DNA of 64,000 nt from Devosia sp. XK-2 (GTDB taxonomy: Bacteria > Pseudomonadota > Alphaproteobacteria > Rhizobiales > Devosiaceae), in contig NZ_CP146608.1 of the NCBI RefSeq assembly GCF_037113415.1, positions 1 through 64,000 of the forward strand, written 5' to 3'. Under the pieces are notes generated by a model. That model was not told where the DNA came from. It was given only the letters and a program-made list of their open reading frames with translations, and did no database searches. Position 1 is the stretch's first letter, and every line of letters begins with the position of its first letter. Made by a program: the position numbers and the translations under genes. This document shows, in pieces, positions 33,210 to 43,451 of this stretch.

Positions 33210-33692
33210 CTATGAAGCCGTCTTGGCGATTGTCTCGGTTTGGTCCGACGACGCAATCGGGCGCCGAGCGACCTTCTTGAAGCCTATCAGATGCTGGTAT
33301 GCTTGGCGGCTTTGCAGCTGTTCCAGCGTCTCGATGGCCGGCGCCCCTAGCGCCCTGGAAAGGTGGAGCACCAAGTGCCGGTCCACACAGAGGCCCACAT
33401 GAGCGCCATAGCTATCCCTGATGTTGTTCAGGAGCACGAGATTGAATTGCTCCATGGAGGCCGCGACAGACGTAAATGCCTGGTCGTCCCAAAGCTCGCT
33501 GGACCGAAAGTCCGGAATTTCGAACCCGAAATGCCGCAGGACGCAATAGGCATATTGTTGGCAATTGGCACCGCCAACCAGGCCGGATGCGCTCGGCGAC
33601 CCCGGGTAGTTCCGGCCACTATACTTGACGTTCCAGAAGGCCGGAGGAAGGGGAAGCGGTGAACGCGACAGGTCGAAGACATCGGCTTTCAT
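33210..33692 (-). CDS. NlpC/P60-like cysteine hydrolase family protein
   Basis: A 160-residue protein with a papain-like arrangement: Cys44 in GGANCQQYAYCVLRHFG, His98 in SYGAHVGLCVD, and His110 in LVLHLSR. The Cys-His pair and the NCxxYAY context fit NlpC/P60-type amidases or peptidases. There is no signal peptide, so a cytoplasmic substrate is likely. It starts 29 bases after the stop of the ornithine cyclodeaminase homologue on the same strand, so the two probably form an operon. The substrate is unknown. Confidence 0.7.
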   Translation of the reverse strand: MKADVFDLSRSPLPLPPAFWNVKYSGRNYPGSPSASGLVGGANCQQYAYCVLRHFGFEIPDFRSSELWDDQAFTSVAASMEQFNLVLLNNIRDSYGAHVGLCVDRHLVLHLSRALGAPAIETLEQLQSRQAYQHLIGFKKVARRPIASSDQTETIAKTAS

Positions 33693-33720
33693 GGAAGGTC
33701 CACCGGCATTGAACCACCTC

Positions 33721-34659
33721 TTACCAAGCAGCTTGGGATATGGCCTGCGCCAGAATTTGGGACGCTACAATGACCTCCGTGCCGGCAAGCCCCGCGGAAC
33801 AGAAAAGTGTAATATCGTCTGGCTTGCGCCGCTCAGGCAGCCCCCCCTGCACGATTTCGGCCAGGTCCAGCATGCGGTCGAGACTGGACGACCCCGCGAG
33901 AAAGAACGGCCGCGGGTAGGCCCCTACTTGCTCAGGCGAATCCGTGGCGATGAGCGCCGCCCGATCCGCTACATCCGTACCCAGTTCATGATCATCGATA
34001 AATTTCGGACCTACGGTGTCCACATGGGTTCCGCGCGCCAGCCACGCCGCGTCCAGGACTGGTCTGGAGCTTGTTGTGGCGCAAATGACTATGTCCATCT
34101 CCCGGACAGCATCTTCAGGCTTGTCCACGGCCCGCACCGGAAAGCCGATCCTTGCTGTCATTTCCAAAGCAAAAGCCTTGCGGTTTGCCGCGCTGCGACT
34201 GAAGACGAACGCTTCCTCAACCTTGCGCACAGACGCGGCGGCCTCCAACTGCGTCCTCGCCTGCATCCCGCTTCCGACAATACCGACCCTTTTTGCGTCA
34301 GCTCGGCTCATTTGGCGGATGGCCACGCCACCTATGGCGCCGGTTCTGATTTCACCGAGCCGTGTACCAAGGATGATGCCCAAGAGTTTGGCGGTCGAGG
34401 CGGACCATACGGCAACCAACTGCGTATGATCGTTACCCGCAAAGGTATCATAGACCCGGAAACCAGCGGTGGGCGCAGTTCCGGTTGTGCCGCCTACCGT
34501 AAACACCAGATCACCAAAGTCCCCGAACCTCACGTTGTGACGCGGCGGAGAGACAAGCCGACCTGTTGCCTTGCCCATCAGAGCCCCTTCGACCGCATTT
34601 ATGGCGATAGGCATCAGGTTCGGCGCGTCCAGATCTTTGTCGTTCAGAATGTGCACCAT
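33721..34659 (-). CDS. Ornithine cyclodeaminase/mu-crystallin family protein
   Basis: A 312-residue member of the ornithine cyclodeaminase family, NAD(P)-dependent enzymes that include alanine dehydrogenase, ketimine reductases and cyclodeaminases. The Rossmann motif is VGIVGSGMQARTQLEAA, preceded by GEIRTGAIGGVA and followed by DIVICATTSSRPVLD. The substrate cannot be told from sequence; the ornithine-specific residues were not verified. It is followed by the NlpC/P60-like gene. Confidence 0.9.
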   Translation of the reverse strand: MVHILNDKDLDAPNLMPIAINAVEGALMGKATGRLVSPPRHNVRFGDFGDLVFTVGGTTGTAPTAGFRVYDTFAGNDHTQLVAVWSASTAKLLGIILGTRLGEIRTGAIGGVAIRQMSRADAKRVGIVGSGMQARTQLEAAASVRKVEEAFVFSRSAANRKAFALEMTARIGFPVRAVDKPEDAVREMDIVICATTSSRPVLDAAWLARGTHVDTVGPKFIDDHELGTDVADRAALIATDSPEQVGAYPRPFFLAGSSSLDRMLDLAEIVQGGLPERRKPDDITLFCSAGLAGTEVIVASQILAQAISQAAW

Positions 34660-34816
34660 GCCTCACACTAACCCGCACGCGCGGAGCTGCAAACCTTTCT
34701 GGCCCCGCGCTGTCTCTCGGCTGGGCTGGCATTTGGCCGCGCCGGCATCGGCAGTTACTGTTCTGGGGGGCGGGAACATTGGCAATGGACGTGCCCCGTG
34801 TTACAGCCCGCGCAGT

Positions 34817-35118
34817 GCGGACGTGGTGGAATCGGTAGACACAACGGACTTAGACAACTTGAGTGCGCCGGGAGAAATCCTGGACGTAGAACCGCTCAAA
34901 TTCGGGGAAAGCTGGGGCTTATGCCTTGCCAATCCCGAGCCAAGCCGCAGCGCGCTGCGGAAGGTGTAGAGACTAGACGGGCGGCACCTAAGGCGATGGC
35001 TAGGGTGAAGGTATAGTCCAGACCACGAACGCCTTTTGGGGCGGCGGTGAAAGCCGAAGTGGTATGAAAATCCGTCGGGGGTATCCCCATGCGGGTTCGA
35101 GTCCCGCCGTCCGCACCA
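34817..35118 (+). tRNA. tRNA-Leu(UAA) interrupted by a group I intron
   Basis: The exons are 34817-34851 and 35067-35118, giving an 87-nt tRNA with encoded CCA. The acceptor stem is GCGGACG with CGTCCGC, the T arm is GCGGG-TTCGAGT-CCCGC, and there is a long class II variable arm (CGGGGGTATCCCCA). The anticodon stem ACGGA/TCCGT encloses the loop CTTAAAA with anticodon TAA. The intron lies between U34 and A35, the position used in cyanobacterial and plastid tRNA-Leu(UAA) genes. Confidence 0.93.
34852..35066 (+). ncRNA. Self-splicing group I intron in tRNA-Leu(UAA)
   Basis: A 215-base intron without an open frame. The 5' exon ends in U and the intron ends in G, as group I introns require. The internal guide GAGT (34861-34864) pairs with exon ACTT (34848-34851) and forms the expected G-U pair at the splice site. 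Core elements are recognisable: CAATCCCGAGCCAAG, GGTGTAGAGACTAGACGG and AAGGTATAGTCC, with P7 formed by GACTA (34971-34975) and TAGTC (35014-35018). It resembles the small tRNA introns of subgroup IC3; the subgroup is inferred. Confidence 0.9.
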
Positions 35119-35267
35119 ATGCTTTTTTCGGAATCTGTGCCGCAGCCCTGATGCCTGGGCCACCCTGCCAAAGGCGGGATTGACAGGTCCGGCATTTTTG
35201 GATCGCTTGAGCGCCTTGTGGACTATGCCGCCGGGCCCGCGCGGCAATAGGCGAGGGCGTTGGCGCG

Positions 35268-36476
35268 ATGGTAAACCAGGCAAGAATAGAGCGCGGCTCG
35301 CGCGCCTATTGGCAAGCTTCGGCGGCCCTGTTTCTCGCCGCCTTCTCGGTTTTTGCGGCGGTCTATTCGGTCCAGCCCCTGCTGCCCATCTTTGCCGCCG
35401 AATTCGGGCTGGACGCGGCGGGCAGTTCGGTTGCCCTGTCGGCAACCACGGCGACGCTGGCCATCAGCCTGGTGCTGATGGGCTGGCTCGGCAATCGCTT
35501 TGACCGCAAGGCGCTGATGCTGACCACAATGATGCTGACGGCCCTTCTCGTGCTGGCCGTGCCGGCGAGCCCGGCCTGGGGGGCGCTGGTGGGTGCGCGG
35601 GCGCTGCTTGGCCTGGCCGTATGCGGCGTACCGGCCATTGCCATGGTCTATCTGGCCGAGGAAATGTCCAATGACGCGCTGGGCCTGGGCATGGGGCTCT
35701 TCGTGGGTGGCTCGGCCCTGGGTGGCATGTCGGGCCGCCTGATGATCGGCGCGCTGGCCGATCTGATGGGGTGGCGCGCGGCATTGACGGCGCTGGGGGT
35801 GCTGATCCTGATCAATGCCGTGCTGTTCGTGCTGCTGCTGCCCGCACCAAAGACGCCGCGCGGTCGCGTCCTGTCGCCGCGCGAATTGGCCGACAATGTC
35901 CGCATATTGTTTTCCGATAAGGCGCTGCCGCTTCTGTTCTTGTGCTCATTTCTGATGATGGGTGGCTTTGTCGCCATCTATAATTACGTTGGTTTTCGGC
36001 TGCTCGAGGCGCCGTACAGCCTTGCGCAGAGCCAGATCGCGCTGGTTTTCGTCGTCTATCTCGTGGGGACCGTGGGCTCTGCCTGGATGGGCGCGCTGGC
36101 CGGGCGGCTGGGCCGTCGCAAAGTGTTCTGGGCATTGATCGTGGTAATGATCGCGGGCTTGGCGGTCACGCTGGCGGCCCCGCTCTGGCTGATCGTCCTG
36201 GGCATGGCCATTCTTACCTTCTCCTTTTTTGGCGCCCATTCGATAGCCAGTGCCTGGGTGGCGCGGCGGGCCCAGCAGGCGCGGGCCCAGGGCAGCGCCA
36301 TCTACCTTCTGGCCTATTATGCCGGGTCGAGCCTGATCGGTACGCTGGGCGGCTATGGCTGGAGCCATTGGGGCTGGCCGGGCGTGGTGGCCATTTCCGC
36401 CGCTGGCTTCGTCATCGCCCTGGCGCTGGCCATACGCCTCTATATCCTGCCGCCGCTCAACCTGCCGTCCGGATGA
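35268..36476 (+). CDS. MFS transporter, YnfM/AraJ-like efflux type
   Basis: A 402-residue protein with about twelve membrane helices. Early sequence YSVQPLLPIFAAEFGL and the loop 2-3 motif GWLGNRFDRKALML are typical of the drug:H+ antiporter-like MFS group; the second half repeats the pattern at GALAGRLGRRKVFWA. The substrate is unknown. It follows the tRNA gene and overlaps or abuts the leader of dctB. The start at 35268 lies about 10 bases after GAGGG. Confidence 0.85.
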   Translation: MVNQARIERGSRAYWQASAALFLAAFSVFAAVYSVQPLLPIFAAEFGLDAAGSSVALSATTATLAISLVLMGWLGNRFDRKALMLTTMMLTALLVLAVPASPAWGALVGARALLGLAVCGVPAIAMVYLAEEMSNDALGLGMGLFVGGSALGGMSGRLMIGALADLMGWRAALTALGVLILINAVLFVLLLPAPKTPRGRVLSPRELADNVRILFSDKALPLLFLCSFLMMGGFVAIYNYVGFRLLEAPYSLAQSQIALVFVVYLVGTVGSAWMGALAGRLGRRKVFWALIVVMIAGLAVTLAAPLWLIVLGMAILTFSFFGAHSIASAWVARRAQQARAQGSAIYLLAYYAGSSLIGTLGGYGWSHWGWPGVVAISAAGFVIALALAIRLYILPPLNLPSG

Positions 36477-36573
36477 GGTCCATGGAGCCGGCAATGCTTT
36501 TCAGCCCCGGCCCTCTTGGTTTAGGACTGGAGGTGGAGGCAATAAGGGAGGCAAATGGGCCAATGAGGCGCCA

Positions 36574-38354
36574 ATGTCCGGCATGGACGACCAAGGCCGC
36601 TCAATCGTGATGAACGGCGTGGCCGTGACGGCGCGCTTTGTGCGCCTGACTGCGCTCAATGCCGTGGTGGGCGTGGCGCTCTGTGTCGCGGGCGCCTATC
36701 TGGTGGGCCGGATGGCATCGGACCTCGAAGCGGGGCGTCTTGGTGCCGCCGCCCAGGAAAGCCTCAATGTGCAGGCCGAAGCGCTCAATGGTGCGCTCGA
36801 CAAATATCGCATGCTGCCCGTGCTGCTCGGGCACCGGCCGGATACCGAAACGCTTTTTGCGCCCGATGTGGAAAGCCAGGCCGCGATGCGTCGGGTGGCG
36901 CTGACCGCCGCGGGCCTGTCCGGCGCGCTGGACGTGGTCTTCCTGCGCCCCTCCGGCGCGGTCATTGCTCGCGCGTCGGACACGGTGGACGACGCGATTT
37001 CACCTGATGGCCCCCTGATGCTGGCTGCATTGCAGGGGCGCCTGGGGCGCGATGAACGCGTATTGCAGGACGGGCGCCGGGCCTATGTCTTTGCCTCGGC
37101 GGTCTGGGCGGACAGCGCCATTATCGGGGCGGTTTTGGTCTATGTGGACCTTGAAACCATTGAGGATAACTGGTCGCTGATCAACAATCCCATCCTGGCC
37201 ACCGATGCCTTGGGGCGGGTGATCATGTCCAATCGGCCAGACTGGCGCATGGGCCCCAGGCCCGATTTTTCCAAACCGGTGCGTGGCGGCGCGGCGAACC
37301 CGACGCGGGACGAACCCACGGACTATCTGGCGCGCTCGCGCGTGCTGCCGCCGCTCAAATGGACCTTGACGGTGCTCTTACGGGCCGCGCCGATCCGCTG
37401 GGCGGGTCTGTTCTGGGGCGGCCTGACCGCTGGCCTGGTGCTGGCCCTGGCCCTGGCGGTGCAGATGGTGATCAACCGCTCCATTGCCGCTATTCGCCGG
37501 ACCCGCTCGCAGCGCGCCATTGCCCTCAGGCTCGAACGCATCGTGCGCGACCGCACGAGGGAATTGTTGCAGACCAATACTTCGCTCGCCCATGAAGTGA
37601 CCGAGCGCAAGGCGGCGGTGGACCTGTTGCGCAAAACGCAGAGCGAGCTGGTTCAGACCGGTAAGATGGCCGCTCTGGGGCAGATGTCCACGGCGCTCTC
37701 CCATGAGATCAATCAGCCGCTCTCGGCGGTCAAGACCTATGCGCAGAACGCGCTGACCTATCTTCAGCGCGGCCGCGTGAACGAGGCCGCCGACAATCTC
37801 ACGCGCATTTCCGAATTGACCGATCGCATGGCCGAGATCTCCCGGCATTTGCGCAATTTCGCCCGCAAGCCCAATCCCACTTTCGGCGCCACAAGCATTG
37901 CCAAGGTGATCGAGGACGCCCTGATCGTGGTTGCGGCGCGGCTGCGCGAAGAGCAGGTGCAGGTTACCAAGGATTTGGGACCGCCCGGGCTCATGGTGCG
38001 CGGCGGCCCGGTGCGCCTGCAACAGGTGATCGTCAATCTCGTGCTCAACGCGCTGGACGCCATGGCCGCGCAGAAAATGCAGGCCATCTTTATTACGGTG
38101 TCGGAAGAGAACGGGATCGTTCAGGTACGCGTGCGCGATACCGGGCCTGGCATCGCCGCCGAGCTGCTGCCGCAGATCTTCGACCCCTTCTTCACCACCA
38201 AGGGCGTGGGACAGGGGCTCGGGCTGGGCCTGTCCATTTCTTTTAACATCGTCAAGGACTTTGGCGGCACGCTCGAAGCGCGCAATGACGAGGACAGCGG
38301 AGCCTGCTTTGTGCTGCGGCTCGACGCCGCCGGACAAGATCAGGTGGCGGCCCA

Positions 38355-38358
<4 letters not shown>
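36574..38358 (+). CDS. dctB: C4-dicarboxylate sensor histidine kinase DctB
   Basis: A 594-residue sensor. Two membrane helices (VVGVALCVAGAYLVG and a second near 37400-37470) flank a periplasmic sensor of the DctB double-PAS type. A coiled coil follows (RDRTRELLQTNTSLAHEVTE), then the HisKA box MSTALSHEINQPLSAVKTYA with phospho-His about 377, the N box LVLNALDAMA, and G boxes DTGPGIAAELLPQIFDPFFT and GLGLGLSISFNIV. ATG 36574 follows GAGG; ATG 36583 and 36610 are alternatives. The stop overlaps the dctD start (ATGA). Confidence 0.9.
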
Positions 38359-39704
<1,346 letters not shown>

Positions 39705-39850
39705 GGCCAGCGGCGCTGATTTGATCCCAAATCCACCCATGCAAAATGGGCGATGTACCCTTTTCTACCCAAAACCGGACCGGCTGGTCACTTTTTGTGG
39801 GCCGGCGGCGTAATTGGCGGTTGTTCAATGCGGCGCGCTGGGGCCCCTGA

Positions 39851-39866
39851 TGGCGCAGCAGATGCA
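39851..39866 (+). promoter_or_regulatory. Sigma-54 (-24/-12) promoter for dctPQM
   Basis: TGGCGCAGCAGATGCA matches TGGCAC-N5-TTGCA with the invariant GG and GC ten bases apart. It lies 37 bases before the dctP ATG and 150 bases after dctD, whose product would activate it. Confidence 0.75.
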
Positions 39867-39902
39867 GCAAATGCATCGCGAGCCAATTTTGGGAGAGAGA
39901 CA

Positions 39903-40904
39903 ATGAAACAGTTTTTGGCCGCCGCCGCACTTGTTGGTGCAATGGCAATGGGCACCCAGTCAGCCATGGCACAGTGTGACGATGGCGAGATCGTCATCAA
40001 ATTTGCCCATGTCGTGGCCGCCACCGGTCACCCCAAGGGCGATGCCGCAAACCTGTTCGCCCAGCGCGTCAACGACGAGATGAATGGCACTGCCTGCATG
40101 GAAGTGTTTCCCAACTCGACCCTGTTCGACGACGACAAGGTGATGGAAGCACTGCTGCTGGGCGATGTGCAGCTCGCGGCGCCCTCCCTCTCCAAATTCG
40201 AGGCCTATACGCTCAAATACCGCCTGTTCGACCTGCCATTCCTGTTTGCCGATCTCGAAGCAGTGTCCCGTTTCTTTGCCACCGACACCGCCAAGGACCT
40301 GCTGCTGGCGACCGAGGATGTGGGGTATACCGGGTTGGGTTACTGGTCCTCGGGCCTCAAGCAGTTCTCCGCCAACAAGCCTTTGCTGCTGCCCTCGGAC
40401 GGCAATGGCCTCAAATTCCGTATCCAGACCTCGGACGTGGCCGAGGCCATGATCAGCGCCATGGGCGGTTCGGCCCAGAAGCTCGCCTTTTCCGAAGTCT
40501 ATGGTGCGCTCCAGACCAAGGTCGTCGATGGCCAGGAAAACACCTGGTCGAACATCTACACCCAGAAGTTCTTCGAGGTGCAGGACGGCATCACCGAGAC
40601 CAATCACCAATTGCTGGCCTATCTGCTGGTGACCTCGACCGAATGGCTCGACAGTCTCGAGCCGGCGGTGCGCGACCAGTTCCTCAAAATTGCCGAGGAA
40701 GTCACCATCGCCGCCAATGACAGCGTGGCGGCCCAGGAAGCCAAGAATCGCCAGAACATTCTCGATGCTGGCGGCACCATCCGCGAGCTGACGCCCGAGC
40801 AGCGCCAGGCCTGGGTCGATGCCATGAAGCCGGTCTGGGGCCAGTTCGAAGAGGATATCGGTGCTGAAAACATCGCCGCCGCGGAGGCTGCGAACGCCAT
40901 GTAA
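39903..40904 (+). CDS. dctP: TRAP transporter substrate-binding protein DctP
   Basis: A 333-residue periplasmic binding protein with a signal peptide (MKQFLAAAALVGAMAMGTQS, cleaved near AMAQ). The mature protein shows the DctP pattern: IKFAHVVAATGHPKGDAAN, LGDVQLAAPSLSKFE, FDLPFLFADLEAVSRFF, and LKFRIQTSDVAEAMISAMG, where the Arg of FRIQ normally holds the substrate carboxylate. ALQTKVVDGQENTWSNIYT is the family signature. C4-dicarboxylate specificity is inferred from dctBD. ATG 39903 follows GGGAGAGAG. Two Cys residues lie early in the mature protein (QCDDG, TACME). Confidence 0.93.
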   Translation: MKQFLAAAALVGAMAMGTQSAMAQCDDGEIVIKFAHVVAATGHPKGDAANLFAQRVNDEMNGTACMEVFPNSTLFDDDKVMEALLLGDVQLAAPSLSKFEAYTLKYRLFDLPFLFADLEAVSRFFATDTAKDLLLATEDVGYTGLGYWSSGLKQFSANKPLLLPSDGNGLKFRIQTSDVAEAMISAMGGSAQKLAFSEVYGALQTKVVDGQENTWSNIYTQKFFEVQDGITETNHQLLAYLLVTSTEWLDSLEPAVRDQFLKIAEEVTIAANDSVAAQEAKNRQNILDAGGTIRELTPEQRQAWVDAMKPVWGQFEEDIGAENIAAAEAANAM

Positions 40905-40910
40905 CCGAGC

Positions 40911-40942
40911 CTGGCCCGGGCCCTGTTGCAGGGCCGGGCCAG
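40911..40942 (+). terminator. Strong GC hairpin between dctP and dctQ
   Basis: CTGGCCCGGGCCCTG and CAGGGCCGGGCCAG pair with one bulge around TTG. There is no T-run, so it more likely protects the 3' end of the dctP message or partly attenuates read-through into dctQM than ends transcription fully. Confidence 0.6.
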
Positions 40943-40976
40943 CTTGCCTGGACGTGACGCAGTTTTGGGAGGCAGC

Positions 40977-41651
40977 ATGACTGAGATGGTCGTGATGGTG
41001 GCAGTGCTTCTGGGAGCACTGTTTTTAGCCGAGCGGGTCTGGCCAAAGGCCGTGACCCGGCTCGAAGAGGGTATTCTGGCCGTGCTGATTTCGGCCCTGA
41101 CCCTTGTCAGTTTCACCCAGGTGGTGATGCGCTATGGCTTCGGCACCGGCTGGGGCGGCGCACTTGAATTCACCCGGATCCTGTTCGCCTGGCTGATCCT
41201 GTTCGGCATGAGCTATGCCATCAAGATCAATTCGCATCTGGGCGTGGATATCGTGCTGCAGGTCCTGCCCGGCCGGCTGTCACGCCTATTGGCAGTCGTG
41301 GCTGCGCTCCTTTGCGTGCTCTATGCCGTCATCCTGCTCCACGCCAATTGGCTGCAGATCTTCGGTATCGGCGCCAAGGGTGGCGCCATCGAATATTGGG
41401 CCAAGATGTTCAAGGTCGGGATCGGGCTGGACGACCTGCGCTATCCCGATTGGGCGCAGGAGACCTTCGGCCTGCAGGAACGCGTGCAGCGCTGGATCGC
41501 CTATCTCATTCTGCCCCTGGGCCTGGCGCTATTCGCCTATCGCAGCCTCCAGGCCGCCATCGATATTGCCAGGGGCCGCCGCCAATACATCATTTCCAGC
41601 CACGAGGCCGAAGAGCTGGTGGCGGAAAACCGCGACGCGGTGAGGGACTGA
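40977..41651 (+). CDS. dctQ: TRAP transporter small permease DctQ
   Basis: A 224-residue small membrane subunit with four helices. The family pattern is GGALEFTRILFAWLILFGMS followed by YAIKINSHLGVDIVL. The region between helices 3 and 4 (residues about 125-165) is longer than in short DctQ proteins. ATG 40977 follows GGGAGGC. It pairs with DctM, whose gene starts four bases downstream. Confidence 0.9.
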   Translation: MTEMVVMVAVLLGALFLAERVWPKAVTRLEEGILAVLISALTLVSFTQVVMRYGFGTGWGGALEFTRILFAWLILFGMSYAIKINSHLGVDIVLQVLPGRLSRLLAVVAALLCVLYAVILLHANWLQIFGIGAKGGAIEYWAKMFKVGIGLDDLRYPDWAQETFGLQERVQRWIAYLILPLGLALFAYRSLQAAIDIARGRRQYIISSHEAEELVAENRDAVRD

Positions 41652-41655
41652 CACC

Positions 41656-43254
41656 ATGGAGCCCATTATTCTGTTCATCATGGTGCTGACGCTCCTGTTC
41701 CTGGGCGTGCCGATTGCGGTCGCCCTTGGTCTCTCGAGCGTTTTGACGATCGCCATTTTCTCCTCGGACAGCATGTCCTCGGTGGCGTTGCAGCTCTTTT
41801 CGGCCTCGCAGAACTATACGCTTTTGGCCATTCCCTTCTTCATTCTTGCCTCCACCTTCATGTCGACCGGCGGCGTGGCGCGGCGCATCATCCGGCTCGC
41901 CGTGGCCAGTGTGGGCCACTTCCGCGGTGGCCTGGCCATGGCCTCGGTGCTCGCCTGCATGATGTTTGCGGCCCTGTCCGGCTCCTCGCCGGCCACCGTG
42001 GTGGCCATCGGCACCATTGCCATTGCCGCCATGCGCCAGGTGGGCTATTCGCGCCAGTTCTCGGCCGGCATTATCGCGAATGCCGGCACGCTGGGCATTC
42101 TCATCCCTCCCTCCATTGTCATGGTGGTCTATGCGACCGCCACCAATGTGTCGGTGGGCCGCATGTTCCTCGCCGGCATTCTGCCCGGTCTTGTTGCCGG
42201 CCTGATGCTGATGATTGCCATTTACATCGTCGCGCGCCGCCGCAATCTGCCATCCGAAACCTGGAAGGGTTTTGGTGAGGTTCTGGCTGCGGGCAAGGAT
42301 GCCGGTTGGGGCCTGTTCCTGATCTTCATCATCATTGGCGGCATTTACGGCGGCGCCTTCACGCCAACCGAGGCCGCGTCGGTCGCGGCAGTCTATTCGG
42401 TGCTGGTGGCCCTGTTCGTCTATCGCGACATGGGACCGCTCAAGGGCATGCCATGGATCCCCGAAGGGGCTGATGCGCGCACGGTCACAGGGTTCAAGGC
42501 CGGCGTCTATGCGCTCGCCATCTTCGTGGTGTGGATGATCACGTCCTTCTTCTTCCTGGGCAGCCTGGGCACCGCGACGCGCACCCAGATCGGCCTGATC
42601 CTCGCCGTGGTCACGCTTCTGGGCTATCCCTATGCGCGGCAGCAGCCGAGCCCCCTGACCTTCGTCGCGGGCCTCCCGGTCTGGGGCTATAATCTGGCCC
42701 TTATCGCCCGGCGCTTTGTGCCGGCGCTCTTCCATGGCGACACCAACAAGGCCCTGGTGGACAGCGCCAAGACCACCGTCATGCTGATGTTCATCATCGT
42801 CAATGCGCTGCTCTTTGCCCATACACTGACGGCCGAACGCATCCCGCAGACGATCACCGAATGGATGCTGGGGGCGGGCTTTAACTGGTTCACCTTCCTG
42901 ATTGCGGTCAATGTGCTGCTGCTGATCGGCGGCCAGTTCATGGAGCCCTCGGGCCTGCTGCTCATCGTGGCGCCGGTGGTCTTCCCCATCGCCATGGAAC
43001 TGGGCATCGATCCGATCCATCTTGGGATCATCATGGTGGTCAATATGGAGATCGGCATGGTGACACCGCCCATTGGGCTCAATCTCTTCGTGACCTCGGG
43101 GATAACCGGAATGAGCCTGGCGCAGGTGGTGCGCGCGGCCATGCCATTTGTCGCGGTCTTGCTGATCTTCCTGATAATGGTGACCTATATCCCGGCGCTT
43201 TCCACCCTGGTGCCCTACGCCATGATGGGTCCCGAGATCATCATCGGCCGCTAG
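41656..43254 (+). CDS. dctM: TRAP transporter large permease DctM
   Basis: A 532-residue transport subunit. Motifs include PFFILASTFMSTGGVARRII, ALSGSSPATVVAIGTIA, TLGILIPPSIVMVVYA and TPPIGLNLFVTSGITGMSL. It is about 100 residues longer than the usual 430; the extra piece lies at about 255-370 and contains two added membrane segments (ALAIFVVWMITSFFFLGSL and IGLILAVVTLLGYPY) and a hydrophilic stretch. Long DctM forms are known. It completes the dctPQM operon. Confidence 0.92.
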   Translation: MEPIILFIMVLTLLFLGVPIAVALGLSSVLTIAIFSSDSMSSVALQLFSASQNYTLLAIPFFILASTFMSTGGVARRIIRLAVASVGHFRGGLAMASVLACMMFAALSGSSPATVVAIGTIAIAAMRQVGYSRQFSAGIIANAGTLGILIPPSIVMVVYATATNVSVGRMFLAGILPGLVAGLMLMIAIYIVARRRNLPSETWKGFGEVLAAGKDAGWGLFLIFIIIGGIYGGAFTPTEAASVAAVYSVLVALFVYRDMGPLKGMPWIPEGADARTVTGFKAGVYALAIFVVWMITSFFFLGSLGTATRTQIGLILAVVTLLGYPYARQQPSPLTFVAGLPVWGYNLALIARRFVPALFHGDTNKALVDSAKTTVMLMFIIVNALLFAHTLTAERIPQTITEWMLGAGFNWFTFLIAVNVLLLIGGQFMEPSGLLLIVAPVVFPIAMELGIDPIHLGIIMVVNMEIGMVTPPIGLNLFVTSGITGMSLAQVVRAAMPFVAVLLIFLIMVTYIPALSTLVPYAMMGPEIIIGR

Positions 43255-43275
43255 CGCCAACCAAACCAACAGCAA

Positions 43276-43315
43276 CGCCCCGCAGCATCGGTCCTGCGGG
43301 GCGCTCCGCTTTTTG
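43276..43315 (+). terminator. Intrinsic terminator of dctPQM
   Basis: CGCCCCGCAG and CTGCGGGGCG pair around an eight-base loop (43276-43303), followed by CTCCGCTTTTT. It lies 22 bases after the dctM stop. Confidence 0.88.
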
Positions 43316-43451
43316 CCGCCTCGCTTCTGGGCCCATTGACCAAGGGTCCGACGGCCGCCCGCGGTTCTAAGGTTGACGCTTCGGTGTCCGGCGTGGAAAA
43401 GCGAGCGCATCGGGCCCGGCGGGGCGTGACAAGCGGAGCGGACTTCCAGCC

